Position numbers and translations under genes: made by a program
Assembly: GCF_002221525.1 (NCBI RefSeq)
Contig: NZ_CP011028.1
Location: 2,057,001-2,121,000 of the forward strand
Source of the DNA: Pseudoalteromonas espejiana DSM 9414
GTDB lineage: Bacteria > Pseudomonadota > Gammaproteobacteria > Enterobacterales > Alteromonadaceae
Direction of reading: 5' to 3'
Length of the DNA: 64,000 nucleotides
The notes under the pieces: model-generated
What the model was told of the DNA's origin: nothing
Databases searched by the model: none
What the model saw: only the letters and a program-made list of their open reading frames with translations
Shown here: piece after piece, positions 1-8,319 of the stretch
How positions within the stretch are numbered: the first letter of the stretch is position 1
How the letters are laid out: each line of letters opens with the position of its first letter

Positions 1-295
1 GTGTTGTGTAATCAAGCTGTAAAATTCGGTGGGGTTGCTTAAATAATAAATAACCAAATAATTGAATAGCGGCCGGTACTAAATAAGCAAGCCAGCCAAA
101 TGTAAGTAATAGTATGTCGGCAATCCACGCACCTGCAGTGCCTGTGATATTTTTTACATTTCTAAATTCACCAGTTTGCGACCACGCAGGGTCAGCTGGA
201 TCAAAGCTGATTAAAGCACATAAAATGAATATTGCCGCAAAGGTGCTGATGATCAGCCCTGTTTCTAATAGTCTTTGCACACCGTTTAGGCGCAT
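1..295 (-). CDS. ftsK: DNA translocase FtsK, N-terminal part (gene runs off the window)
   Basis: Reading leftward from an ATG at 295, the first 98 codons are open to the window edge. The peptide has a membrane helix at about residues 14-31, then the motif SFDPADPAWSQTG and TGTAGAWIAD followed by a second hydrophobic stretch (about 62-88). This is the pattern of the four-helix membrane anchor of FtsK, the septal ATP-driven DNA pump that clears and dimer-resolves chromosomes at division. The motor and gamma domains lie outside the window. It sits directly downstream of lrp on the same strand, the same order as in Escherichia coli. Identification rests on the N-terminal domain only. Confidence 0.88.
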   Translation of the reverse strand, partial: MRLNGVQRLLETGLIISTFAAIFILCALISFDPADPAWSQTGEFRNVKNITGTAGAWIADILLLTFGWLAYLVPAAIQLFGYLLFKQPHRILQLDYTT

Positions 296-461
296 AACTT
301 CCTATCCCTCTTTATTATTCTATTGGCACTTGCATAGCAGTCAAATACCTTAGCAGGAAATGCAATTTGATGCACTTTATCTTAGTTTGTATGGCCTGAT
401 TATGAACAAGTTTTTATAAATTAGGCGTAATAAAATATTTATTGGCTATGTCCTTAATAAT

Positions 462-941
462 TTAAGCAATATAAGGGCGAATAATAACGCCGTCTTCTCC
501 TTTTACTTCTTCCATCACTACATAAGTGCGGCTTTCGCTTACGTTAGGTAATTTTAAAAGAATGTCGCCTAATACGCCGCGGTACTCCGACATATCGTTT
601 ACACGGGTTTTTAATAAAAAGTCAAAATTGCCTGATACTAAATGGCACTCTATTATTTCTTCGTGCTTTTTTACGGCTGCGCTAAATTCGTCAAATACAT
701 CGGGTGACGTTTTAGTAATGGTCACTTCAACATACACAGATAACCCCTGCCCAAGCTTTGCAGGATCGACCACCGCTTTATAGCCAAGTATGTAGCCTTC
801 ACGCTCTAATTTTTTAACACGCTCCAGACAGGGCGTGGCACTCAGGCCAACTCGTCGGGCCAGTTCAACATTTGAAAGGCGTCCATCGTGCTGTAATTCC
901 ATTAAAATTTTGCGGTCAATTCTGTCTAATAACTGATGCAT
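462..941 (-). CDS. lrp: Leucine-responsive regulatory protein Lrp
   Basis: Feast/famine global regulator of the Lrp/AsnC family. The winged HTH lies in about the first 60 residues (LDRIDRKILMELQHDGRLSN, then RVGLSATPCLERVKKLEREG), followed by the RAM ligand-binding domain with the family signature ECHLVSGNFDFLLKTR and a TYVVMEEVK ending. The frame stays open upstream to 1004, but that start has no Shine-Dalgarno sequence. The ATG at 941 gives a 159-residue protein that starts just before the conserved LDRID, close to the 164 residues of E. coli Lrp, so I choose 941. It is divergent from ald, a common Lrp-type target, and is followed by ftsK. Confidence 0.93.
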   Translation of the reverse strand: MHQLLDRIDRKILMELQHDGRLSNVELARRVGLSATPCLERVKKLEREGYILGYKAVVDPAKLGQGLSVYVEVTITKTSPDVFDEFSAAVKKHEEIIECHLVSGNFDFLLKTRVNDMSEYRGVLGDILLKLPNVSESRTYVVMEEVKGEDGVIIRPYIA

Positions 942-1083
942 AAGCCCAACTAGTTTATTATTCTGTTTATATTTATTATTTAGATAATAACACTGGTTTG
1001 GCATTTAAAAAAGGTGAGACACACTGCCTTATGATGAATATAATAGTGGAAAATGTTAATCCGTTCTTATTAAGGCAAATTTT

Positions 1084-2205
1084 ATGATTATTGGTGTACC
1101 TAAAGAAATTAAAAACCATGAATACCGTGTAGGTATGGTTCCTGCGAGTGTTCGTGAACTAGTAAATCACGGCCACCAAGTGATTGTTGAAACTGATGCA
1201 GGTATGGGCATTGGTTTTACAAACGAAGATTACACACAAGCTGGCGCTGAAATTTTAGCAACTGCTGCTGATGTTTTTGCTAAAGCAGAGATGATCGTAA
1301 AAGTAAAAGAGCCTCAAGCTGTTGAACGTGCCATGTTACGTGAAGACCAAATTTTATTTACTTACCTTCACCTTGCACCTGATCTTCCACAAACTGAAGA
1401 CCTTGTTAAGAGCAAAGCAGTTTGTATTGCATACGAAACCGTCACTGACGCACGTGGTGGTTTACCGCTTCTTGCACCTATGAGTGAAGTAGCTGGTCGT
1501 ATGTCTATTCAGGCTGGTGCACAAGCGCTTGAAAAATCTAACCACGGCCGCGGCATGCTTCTTGGTGGCGTACCAGGTGTTGAAGCTGCTAAAGTTGTTG
1601 TAATTGGCGGCGGCATGGTTGGCCGTAGCGCAGCGCAAATGGCTGTTGGTATGGGCGCAGACGTTGTAGTACTTGACCGTAACATTGATGTACTTCGTGC
1701 ATTAGACGCGCAATTTGGTAATAAAGTAAAAGCGATTTACTCAACTGCCGATGCACTTGAAAAACATGTACTAGAAGCAGACCTAGTAATTGGTGGCGTA
1801 CTAATCCCTGGTGCAGCAGCACCTAAACTAGTAACAGCTGATCACATTAAAGCAATGAAGCCTGGCGCTGCAATTGTGGATGTTGCTATTGACCAAGGTG
1901 GTTGTATTGCTACTTCTAAAGCAACTACACACGCTGATCCAACATACATTGTTGATGAAGTTGTTCACTACTGTGTTGCTAACATGCCTGGCGCTGTTCC
2001 ACGTACATCTACGTTTGCACTTAACAATGCAACATTGCCTTTCATTATTAACCTTGCAAACAAAGGTTACAAAAAGGCACTACTTGATGACGCTCACTTC
2101 TTAAAAGGCTTAAACGTAATTAAAGGCCAAGTTACATACAAAGAAGTAGCAGAAGCGTTCAACATGGAATATGTTGACCCACGCACTGCAGTAGAAAACG
2201 CATAA
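1084..2205 (+). CDS. ald: Alanine dehydrogenase (NAD)
   Basis: Reversible oxidative deamination of L-alanine to pyruvate and ammonia in the cytoplasm. The 373 residues have the family length and the expected active-site residues: R15 (HEYRVG), K75 (VKVKEP), H96 (YLHLAPD) and D270 (VAID). The Rossmann motif IGGGMVG is at 174-180 with the acidic D198 that favours NAD. The start has an AAGG Shine-Dalgarno about ten bases upstream. It is divergent from lrp across about 140 bp, so alanine- or leucine-dependent Lrp control is likely by analogy but not shown here. A perfect hairpin and a terminator now split by an IS lie downstream. Confidence 0.95.
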   Translation: MIIGVPKEIKNHEYRVGMVPASVRELVNHGHQVIVETDAGMGIGFTNEDYTQAGAEILATAADVFAKAEMIVKVKEPQAVERAMLREDQILFTYLHLAPDLPQTEDLVKSKAVCIAYETVTDARGGLPLLAPMSEVAGRMSIQAGAQALEKSNHGRGMLLGGVPGVEAAKVVVIGGGMVGRSAAQMAVGMGADVVVLDRNIDVLRALDAQFGNKVKAIYSTADALEKHVLEADLVIGGVLIPGAAAPKLVTADHIKAMKPGAAIVDVAIDQGGCIATSKATTHADPTYIVDEVVHYCVANMPGAVPRTSTFALNNATLPFIINLANKGYKKALLDDAHFLKGLNVIKGQVTYKEVAEAFNMEYVDPRTAVENA

Positions 2206-2214
2206 GTATGTGTT

Positions 2215-2246
2215 TTATAGTTAGGTAAATAGTTACCTAACTATAA
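2215..2246 (+). repeat. 14-bp perfect inverted repeat downstream of ald
   Basis: TTATAGTTAGGTAA and its exact complement are separated by a 4-base loop (ATAG). No T-tract follows directly. The native T-tract terminator comes 6 bases later and is interrupted by the IS. It may stabilise the ald mRNA 3' end. Confidence 0.7.
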
Positions 2247-2260
2247 GCAATAAAAAAAGC

Positions 2261-2272
2261 AGCTAGTTAGCT
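2261..2272 (+). repeat. Target-site duplication of the IS4-type element (left copy)
   Basis: AGCTAGTTAGCT occurs here and again at 3702-3713, directly flanking the IS terminal repeats. Removing the IS and one copy rebuilds AAAAAAAGCAGCTA-GT-TAGCTGCTTTTTTT, a perfect bidirectional terminator hairpin. The target was therefore the loop and upper stem of the shared ald/pssA terminator. A 12-bp duplication agrees with the 11-13 bp known for IS4. Confidence 0.88.
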
Positions 2273-2277
2273 TAATG

Positions 2278-2302
2278 CCAGTCAGTTAACAACTGACTGG
2301 CG
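2278..2302 (+). terminator. Terminator hairpin inside the left end of the IS
   Basis: GCCAGTCAGTT / AACTGACTGGC with a 3-base loop is followed by GTTTTTTATT on the + strand. It overlaps the terminal repeat and the last transposase codons. It would stop transcription entering from ald, in effect replacing the terminator that the IS interrupted. Confidence 0.7.
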
Positions 2303-3607
2303 TTTTTTATTGGAATACTTACTGGGCTTTGGTTTCACACACCTTGGATACGCTCTCTCTCGTTTTATCGGTAAAATATGATGTTCAACTTGTGCTTGTA
2401 GTTGCTCAATAGATTTTGGGATACGTCCCGCATTCTCTATAAACATCGTGTGAATTAAGTTAATAATACTGATTGCGCACGTCGTAAAACTCAGGTGCTT
2501 GGCATAAAGTCCCGGCTTTTTCTGCGCCATTTTTACCATCTGATACCTGAGTAAGTTATAGCTAAGCATTATGCCCCATAGCTCTTGCGCTATCATATCT
2601 GGCTTTTTACTGCGTAACGTGAAGTGACTATTTAATAAGGTTTGTTTCATTTCTCGATAGCCAAGTTCTATTTCCCATCGGTCGCTGTATAAGTCAACGA
2701 TTTCAGCCTTGGGAAAACGCATTGGGTCGCTCAATGACGTCAGAATATTTACTTCTTTCCCTTTAATTGTTTTCGTTACCAGCCTTACTTCAATGTCCAT
2801 AGGTAAGTCTGCAAACTTTTTTCTCGCTTGCGCTGTTGTTTTTAGTTTGATGAGTTTGTCTTGACGTCCTAAAGAGCGAACGACTTCGTACTGGGTTCCT
2901 TTTCTCATGGGTTGGAGCCAATGGCGGTTTTTTCCTGCATGATGCCAGCGATTTAGTAAGCCCAAAGAATAAAAGCCTCTGTCAAATAACGTGAGTGAAT
3001 TATCGGGTGTTACTTCGATTAAGTCTTCTGCAAGTACCATTTCGCTTGAGCGGCAGCTATCAAAGGCACTCCCCAATAATAAATGGCTAGTCAGCTCCAT
3101 TAGGCATACCATACGAACTTGAGGAAAGGCCGTATCACCGTGCTGGTTTTTCCAAGCAGAAAATTCTTGATGATTTTCCTGGGTATCAGGTGTGCGCCAA
3201 ATAACGCCATCAACGCCTAAGAGAGATAACCCGCACCATGTGGGATGGTTAGCATCCTTATTCCACATTTTTTGACTTTGTTCAAAGACTTCTTTCACTG
3301 CACCAGCGCCAAGGCGTTGTCTTGCTTGTACGACAGCACTAGGCGCAACAAGCTCTTTTTTACCGGGTAATGCTAAACCCAATTTACTGACAATGCTCCA
3401 GAGTGGGTCTTCACGATAAAGTGACATACAAATTACAGTCCAAACAGCCATTTCAACAGGCAGCCTTCTTCGTCTTATAGTCGCGACACCGGCTGTTTCA
3501 GCACATTGTTTGATAAAATCAGAGCATAAAAAATCACTCAGTTGACCTAAGCCTTCTGAGTTAGGGGCATAGCCATTGGCAAGAGAAAGTGCGGTAGTGA
3601 GTTGCAA
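2282..3607 (-). CDS. IS4-family DDE transposase
   Basis: The 441-residue protein closely resembles the E. coli IS4 transposase (InsG, 442 residues). It has the DDE aspartates in [15 protein letters not shown] and [15 protein letters not shown], and the IS4 signature Y-x2-R-x3-E-x6-K in [15 protein letters not shown], which carries the catalytic Glu. The start is a TTG at 3607 with an AGGAG Shine-Dalgarno 9 bases upstream. That Shine-Dalgarno lies inside a 13-bp hairpin (3612-3641), so translation is probably restricted. No frameshift or stop is visible, so the enzyme should be functional. Confidence 0.95.
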   Translation of the reverse strand: MQLTTALSLANGYAPNSEGLGQLSDFLCSDFIKQCAETAGVATIRRRRLPVEMAVWTVICMSLYREDPLWSIVSKLGLALPGKKELVAPSAVVQARQRLGAGAVKEVFEQSQKMWNKDANHPTWCGLSLLGVDGVIWRTPDTQENHQEFSAWKNQHGDTAFPQVRMVCLMELTSHLLLGSAFDSCRSSEMVLAEDLIEVTPDNSLTLFDRGFYSLGLLNRWHHAGKNRHWLQPMRKGTQYEVVRSLGRQDKLIKLKTTAQARKKFADLPMDIEVRLVTKTIKGKEVNILTSLSDPMRFPKAEIVDLYSDRWEIELGYREMKQTLLNSHFTLRSKKPDMIAQELWGIMLSYNLLRYQMVKMAQKKPGLYAKHLSFTTCAISIINLIHTMFIENAGRIPKSIEQLQAQVEHHILPIKRERAYPRCVKPKPSKYSNKKRQSVVN

Positions 3608-3611
3608 AAGA

Positions 3612-3666
3612 AAAGACTCCTGAATAAATTCAGGAGTCTTTATATACTAGCCAGAAGATCGGTCAA
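3612..3666 (-). promoter_or_regulatory. Transposase promoter and Shine-Dalgarno-sequestering hairpin
   Basis: Read on the minus strand, TTGACC (3666-3661) is spaced 16 bases from TATAAA (3644-3639). A 13-bp hairpin follows (3641-3629 with 3624-3612, loop 4), and its 3' arm contains the AGGAG Shine-Dalgarno of the transposase. A transcript from this promoter would begin near 3632, inside the 5' arm, and leave the Shine-Dalgarno free. Read-through RNA from pssA would fold the whole hairpin and hide it. This is the protection logic known from IS10 and IS50. Confidence 0.7.
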
Positions 3667-3701
3667 TGGATCATTAAATATTTCTTAACTGATCGGCATT
3701 A

Positions 3702-3713
3702 AGCTAGTTAGCT
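3702..3713 (+). repeat. Target-site duplication of the IS4-type element (right copy)
   Basis: Second copy of AGCTAGTTAGCT, followed by GCTTTTTTTG, the right arm and T-tract of the original host terminator. Confidence 0.88.
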
Positions 3714-3745
3714 GCTTTTTTTGTGTCTAAATTTTATGGGTTGAT

Positions 3746-5071
3746 TTATATAAAACGCTTAATTATAAAATCAACTTTTACACGTTTAGCTTGACCAAGC
3801 AGCTTTTTAACAGGCTGAGGGTAATCTTCCATCGTTTCTAGATCATTTGGTCCGGTTAAACGACGGCAATGCTTTAAAATTTCCTGCTTTTCGTTATCAA
3901 TCGCTTGCATAATGCTTTGCTCAGGATCGTCGATTAAAATACCATTTTCTATATCAAGGCCCCATGCGCGTGGGTTTAAGTTATGCCCGCTTAGTAAGTG
4001 GCGTTGTCTGTCGGCGCAAATACCCTTTAAATGAAACGAGTTACTTTCGTCTTTCCACAAGTACACATTTAAATTGCCGTTATCTATGTGGCGTTTTTGC
4101 GACTTAACAAATTTGTGCAAAATGGTTTCGTATAAATACGGCAATGCACCAATTTTACTAAATGGCTCGCTTGGCGGTAAGTAAAAATCGTTAGCTGTTT
4201 TATCACCCACAACAATAGTGACTTGCTTACCTTGTTTTAATAACCGGCGTAGTGAGCGCATAAGTGGCGCCGGAAAATTAAAGTATGGCGTATAAAGCAC
4301 AAGCTCTTGCTCTGTGGTATCAAACAAGTTTTTAATTAAACGATTTAGGCTGTTATTACGACGCCCTAGCCCTAAAAATAAACGAATACCCAAAGGGTCG
4401 GTGTTGGCTTTACTAGCGTTAGCATAACTTGCCGATTTTAAATCGCGCATTAATTGCTTTTGCTCAAACTTAAAGTCTATTAGGCGCTTAAGCGGGCGTG
4501 TATCAATACGTGGAACAGCCTGTGAACCAATAAGCTTAGTTTCTATAAAATCAACGACAGAGTCACACAGCTCGCTTTGCGTCACTAAAAAGTAACGGTC
4601 TAGCCTATAACGCTCGTTGTATTGTAAGTACACGTTATTTAAGCTGGCACCGCTGTATAACAACGTATCGTCTACAACAAAGCCTTTTAAATGTAATACT
4701 CCAAAAAGCTCTTTTGCTTTTACGGGTACACCGTAAACCTGTACGTTCGATTTAAACTTTTCTAAATAGTCACAATATAAACTTGCATTACCGTCTGACT
4801 TTGCCGCGCCAATAAGACCTCGTTGCGCACGGTGAAAATCTACCAACACTTTTATTTCAAGGTCGGGGTTTGCCAATGACACGCGATGAAGCGCTTCGAG
4901 TATTTCACGCCCTGCTTCATCATCTTGTAAATACAGTGCCGTAATGTAGATTCTTTTTTTTGCATTGCTAATTAAACGCAGCAATTGCGTACGGTACTCT
5001 TGTGCATTGGTTAAGACGTTAACGTCTTTTGAAGTCAACCCAAATGCGGGTTTTTCCTGCCAAAATAACAT
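3746..5071 (-). CDS. pssA: CDP-diacylglycerol-serine O-phosphatidyltransferase (PLD type)
   Basis: Makes phosphatidylserine from CDP-diacylglycerol and L-serine, the first committed step to phosphatidylethanolamine. The protein (441 residues; E. coli PssA is about 451) has two phospholipase-D HKD motifs, H127-x-K129-x4-D134 (HLKGFVVDD) and H347-x-K349-x4-D354 (FHLKGICAD). No membrane segments are visible, as expected for this ribosome/membrane-associated enzyme. It runs toward the IS, and its 3' terminator was the hairpin the IS interrupted. The start MLFWQEKP fits the family. Confidence 0.94.
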   Translation of the reverse strand: MLFWQEKPAFGLTSKDVNVLTNAQEYRTQLLRLISNAKKRIYITALYLQDDEAGREILEALHRVSLANPDLEIKVLVDFHRAQRGLIGAAKSDGNASLYCDYLEKFKSNVQVYGVPVKAKELFGVLHLKGFVVDDTLLYSGASLNNVYLQYNERYRLDRYFLVTQSELCDSVVDFIETKLIGSQAVPRIDTRPLKRLIDFKFEQKQLMRDLKSASYANASKANTDPLGIRLFLGLGRRNNSLNRLIKNLFDTTEQELVLYTPYFNFPAPLMRSLRRLLKQGKQVTIVVGDKTANDFYLPPSEPFSKIGALPYLYETILHKFVKSQKRHIDNGNLNVYLWKDESNSFHLKGICADRQRHLLSGHNLNPRAWGLDIENGILIDDPEQSIMQAIDNEKQEILKHCRRLTGPNDLETMEDYPQPVKKLLGQAKRVKVDFIIKRFI

Positions 5072-5289
5072 AGTTGCCTATTCACTAAGGTCACATAATC
5101 TATCAGTGACAAATAAAATTAGGTAAAACATATCAAAAAAATACTAACGGGTCATGAATTAACGAAGCTTTGTTGCTCATCTGTTTGTTTTTTAGCCTTT
5201 ACAACGGCTTTTTTATAAATCAAAGTTAACTCAGTACATAATATTGCACAGCTTTTACATTTTTCAGAAAAAAATAATCACATAATTTG

Positions 5290-5317
5290 TTTACTTGTGC
5301 CTTGTTTTTCTTAGAAT
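5290..5317 (+). promoter_or_regulatory. Possible trxB promoter
   Basis: TTTACT (5290-5295) and TAGAAT (5312-5317) are 16 bases apart, about 40 bases before the trxB start, in an otherwise gene-free AT-rich region (5072-5358). Sequence resemblance only. Confidence 0.4.
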
Positions 5318-5349
5318 CGAAGCCATTAAGTTCAGTATTAAACGTTTAG

Positions 5350-6309
<960 letters not shown>

Positions 6310-6330
6310 TCGCGCTAAATAATTTAAAAG

Positions 6331-6354
6331 AGGCTGATAATTCAGCCTTTTTTT
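6331..6354 (+). terminator. trxB intrinsic terminator
   Basis: AGGCTGA / TCAGCCT with loop TAAT, followed by TTTTTTTAT, 21 bases after the trxB stop. Confidence 0.85.
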
Positions 6355-6405
6355 ATGCCTAAAATATAGTTACACTTTTATGATAATTACTAAATTAAGC
6401 ATTGT

Positions 6406-7122
6406 ATGAGAAACCAGCTATACCAACTCAGCGATACCGATATAGCATTTCCTAATCCTGAATATGCGCTAACTTCCCCAGACGGCTTACTTGCAGTAGG
6501 CGGTGATTTATCTGTTGCTCGGTTAAGCCATGCTTATAAAAACGGTATTTTTCCGTGGTTTAGTGAAGATGAGCCAATAATGTGGTGGTCGCCGAGCGAG
6601 CGAGGTATTGTTGAGCTTAATGATTTTCATATAAGTAAAAGTCTGCGTAAACATTTAAAAAAGCACCCCGTTAAAGTAACTGTAAATAATGCCTTTGCAG
6701 AGGTGATTGAAGCGTGCTGTGAGCAACGTATTGATACCGAAGGCACGTGGATCACTAATGAGATGATTGACGCCTATATCAACGCACATGATTCAAACAT
6801 AGCGCACAGTGTGGAAGTGTGGCAAAACGGTGAGCTTGCTGGTGGCCTATACGGTATTATGCAAAATGGTGTATTTTGTGGCGAGTCGATGTTTCATCAT
6901 CAAACCAACTGCTCTAAGCTTGCAATGTGGGCGTTAGTAAATTGGCTAAAGCGCCATGGTGCCCATTTTATAGATTGCCAACTAGAAAACCCTTATTTAA
7001 CCTCTTTAGGTGCAAAAGTGATCCCCCGCTCAGAATTTTTGACTAAACTTAATTTAGCAAATGCTTATATTCCAAACTCAACGATGTGGCAACCACAGGA
7101 GTTAACAGCAATTTATGAGTGA
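6406..7122 (+). CDS. aat: Leucyl/phenylalanyl-tRNA-protein transferase
   Basis: Transfers Leu or Phe from aminoacyl-tRNA to N-terminal Arg or Lys of proteins, making N-degrons that ClpS recognises. The 238 residues have the family N-terminus (FPNPEYALTSPDGLLAVGGD), the FPWFSEDEPIMWWSP block and the HSVEVWQNGELAGGLYGI core of the GNAT-like fold. It overlaps the next gene (bpt) by 8 bases, indicating translational coupling. ClpA and ClpS, which read and destroy these degrons, are encoded 1.2-4 kb downstream. Confidence 0.95.
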   Translation: MRNQLYQLSDTDIAFPNPEYALTSPDGLLAVGGDLSVARLSHAYKNGIFPWFSEDEPIMWWSPSERGIVELNDFHISKSLRKHLKKHPVKVTVNNAFAEVIEACCEQRIDTEGTWITNEMIDAYINAHDSNIAHSVEVWQNGELAGGLYGIMQNGVFCGESMFHHQTNCSKLAMWALVNWLKRHGAHFIDCQLENPYLTSLGAKVIPRSEFLTKLNLANAYIPNSTMWQPQELTAIYE

Positions 7123-7819
7123 ACATATTCCTGCACGCGTTGGCCTTAGCCAAGAGTTTGCTTGTAGCTATTTACCCGACAGGCAAGAGCAATTGCTCGT
7201 TATATTAGATCCTAGCTGCTACAGCACAGATAAATTTGAGTCACTTTTAACGTTAGGCTTTAGACGTAGCGGTAATCAAATTTATCGTCCGCATTGCCCT
7301 AGTTGCAGTGCATGTAACTCAGTTCGTGTGTTAGCGCAACAATTTGATCCTTCAAAATCTCAAAAAAGAAAATTAAATAAACTAAAAAGTGACTTTGAAA
7401 TTAAATACTCAAACGTACATCGCGATGAGTACTACCCACTTTATAGTAAATATATTTCTTTACGTCACAGCGACGGCACTATGTACCCACCTAATTTAGA
7501 GCAGTTTCAAAGTTTTTTATTTTGTAGCTGGCTAAAAATTACCTTTATTGAGCTATGGCATAAACAAACCTTAGTGGCTGTTGCAGTGACCGATTGCATG
7601 CATAATTCAGTATCTGCTATTTATACTTTTTTTGACCCCGAATTTGAGCAGTACAGTTTAGGGACTGTCATGATTTTACAGCAGCTTGAATTTGCAAAAC
7701 AACAAAACAAAGAATTTGTGTATTTAGGCTACCAAATAGACGAATGCGCTAAAATGAAGTACAAAACTCAGTTTTTGCCAGCGCAAAAACACGTTAATGA
7801 CCAGTGGTTGGCTATTTAA
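7115..7819 (+). CDS. bpt: Aspartate/glutamate leucyltransferase (Bpt)
   Basis: Bacterial relative of eukaryotic ATE1. It transfers Leu to N-terminal Asp or Glu, extending the N-degron pathway beyond Aat substrates. The 234 residues carry the ATE signatures CSYLPDRQEQ, a cysteine-rich GNQIYRPHCPSCSACNSVRV block, and the C-terminal YLGYQIDECAKMKYK. Escherichia coli lacks this gene, while Vibrio and relatives have it. It begins inside the 3' end of aat (8-base overlap), so the two are one operon. An arginyltransferase annotation is common, but the bacterial Bpt class uses Leu. Confidence 0.9.
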   Translation: MSEHIPARVGLSQEFACSYLPDRQEQLLVILDPSCYSTDKFESLLTLGFRRSGNQIYRPHCPSCSACNSVRVLAQQFDPSKSQKRKLNKLKSDFEIKYSNVHRDEYYPLYSKYISLRHSDGTMYPPNLEQFQSFLFCSWLKITFIELWHKQTLVAVAVTDCMHNSVSAIYTFFDPEFEQYSLGTVMILQQLEFAKQQNKEFVYLGYQIDECAKMKYKTQFLPAQKHVNDQWLAI

Positions 7820-7891
7820 TTTGCAAAAATGCCCCCAGCACCTTTACTTATTGGCGTATTTTGGGCAAAATCTGCAGCGTTTAACTATTAA

Positions 7892-8128
<237 letters not shown>

Positions 8129-8177
8129 GTGCGTAAACGAGATTTAGTTTTTGGCTAGTGTAAAACTAGCTTAAAGC

Positions 8178-8227
8178 GTTTATTAAATGTAATTGATGGT
8201 ACTTACTAGCAATTACATTTAATAAAC
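8178..8227 (+). repeat. 18-bp perfect inverted repeat downstream of infA
   Basis: GTTTATTAAATGTAATTG at 8178-8195 has its exact complement at 8210-8227, with a 14-base loop. The stem is AT-rich and precedes the real terminator by one base. It is far longer than needed for termination and may be an mRNA 3' stabiliser or a remnant of a small repeat. Confidence 0.7.
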
Positions 8228-8256
8228 AAAAAACCCAGCTTTTGCTGGGTTTTTTG
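8228..8256 (+). terminator. infA intrinsic terminator
   Basis: AAAAAACCCAGC / GCTGGGTTTTTT with a TTTT loop. The flanking A- and T-runs make it usable in both directions. Confidence 0.85.
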
Positions 8257-8271
8257 TTGCCTATAAAAAGG

Positions 8272-8300
8272 CAAAAAAAAAGCTCCATTAAGGAGCTATT
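8272..8300 (-). terminator. clpA intrinsic terminator
   Basis: On the minus strand, AGCTCC / GGAGCT with a five-base loop is followed by a run of nine T, about 20 bases past the clpA stop. Confidence 0.82.
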
Positions 8301-8319
8301 TTATTTATATGAAACGCTA

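Larger units (their letters stand above)
2273..3701. mobile_element. Intact IS4-family insertion sequence (1429 bp)
   Basis: The terminal inverted repeats are TAATGCCAGTCAGTTAACAA (2273-2292) and, inverted, TAATGCCGATCAGTTAAGAA (3682-3701), 17 of 20 identical. They are flanked by a 12-bp direct repeat. One transposase gene fills the element on the minus strand. The length, repeats and transposase match the E. coli IS4 subgroup as I remember it (about 1.43 kb). Intact ends, an intact duplication and an open transposase frame suggest recent, potentially active insertion. Confidence 0.93.

Noticed and set aside
114..353. Plus-strand frame of 79 codons at the left edge
   Set aside because: It lies antisense to the FtsK membrane anchor, which has clear family motifs; it has no recognisable protein features.
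942..1004. 21-codon N-terminal extension of Lrp
   Set aside because: No Shine-Dalgarno at 1004. The ATG at 941 gives a protein of normal Lrp length starting just before the conserved LDRID.
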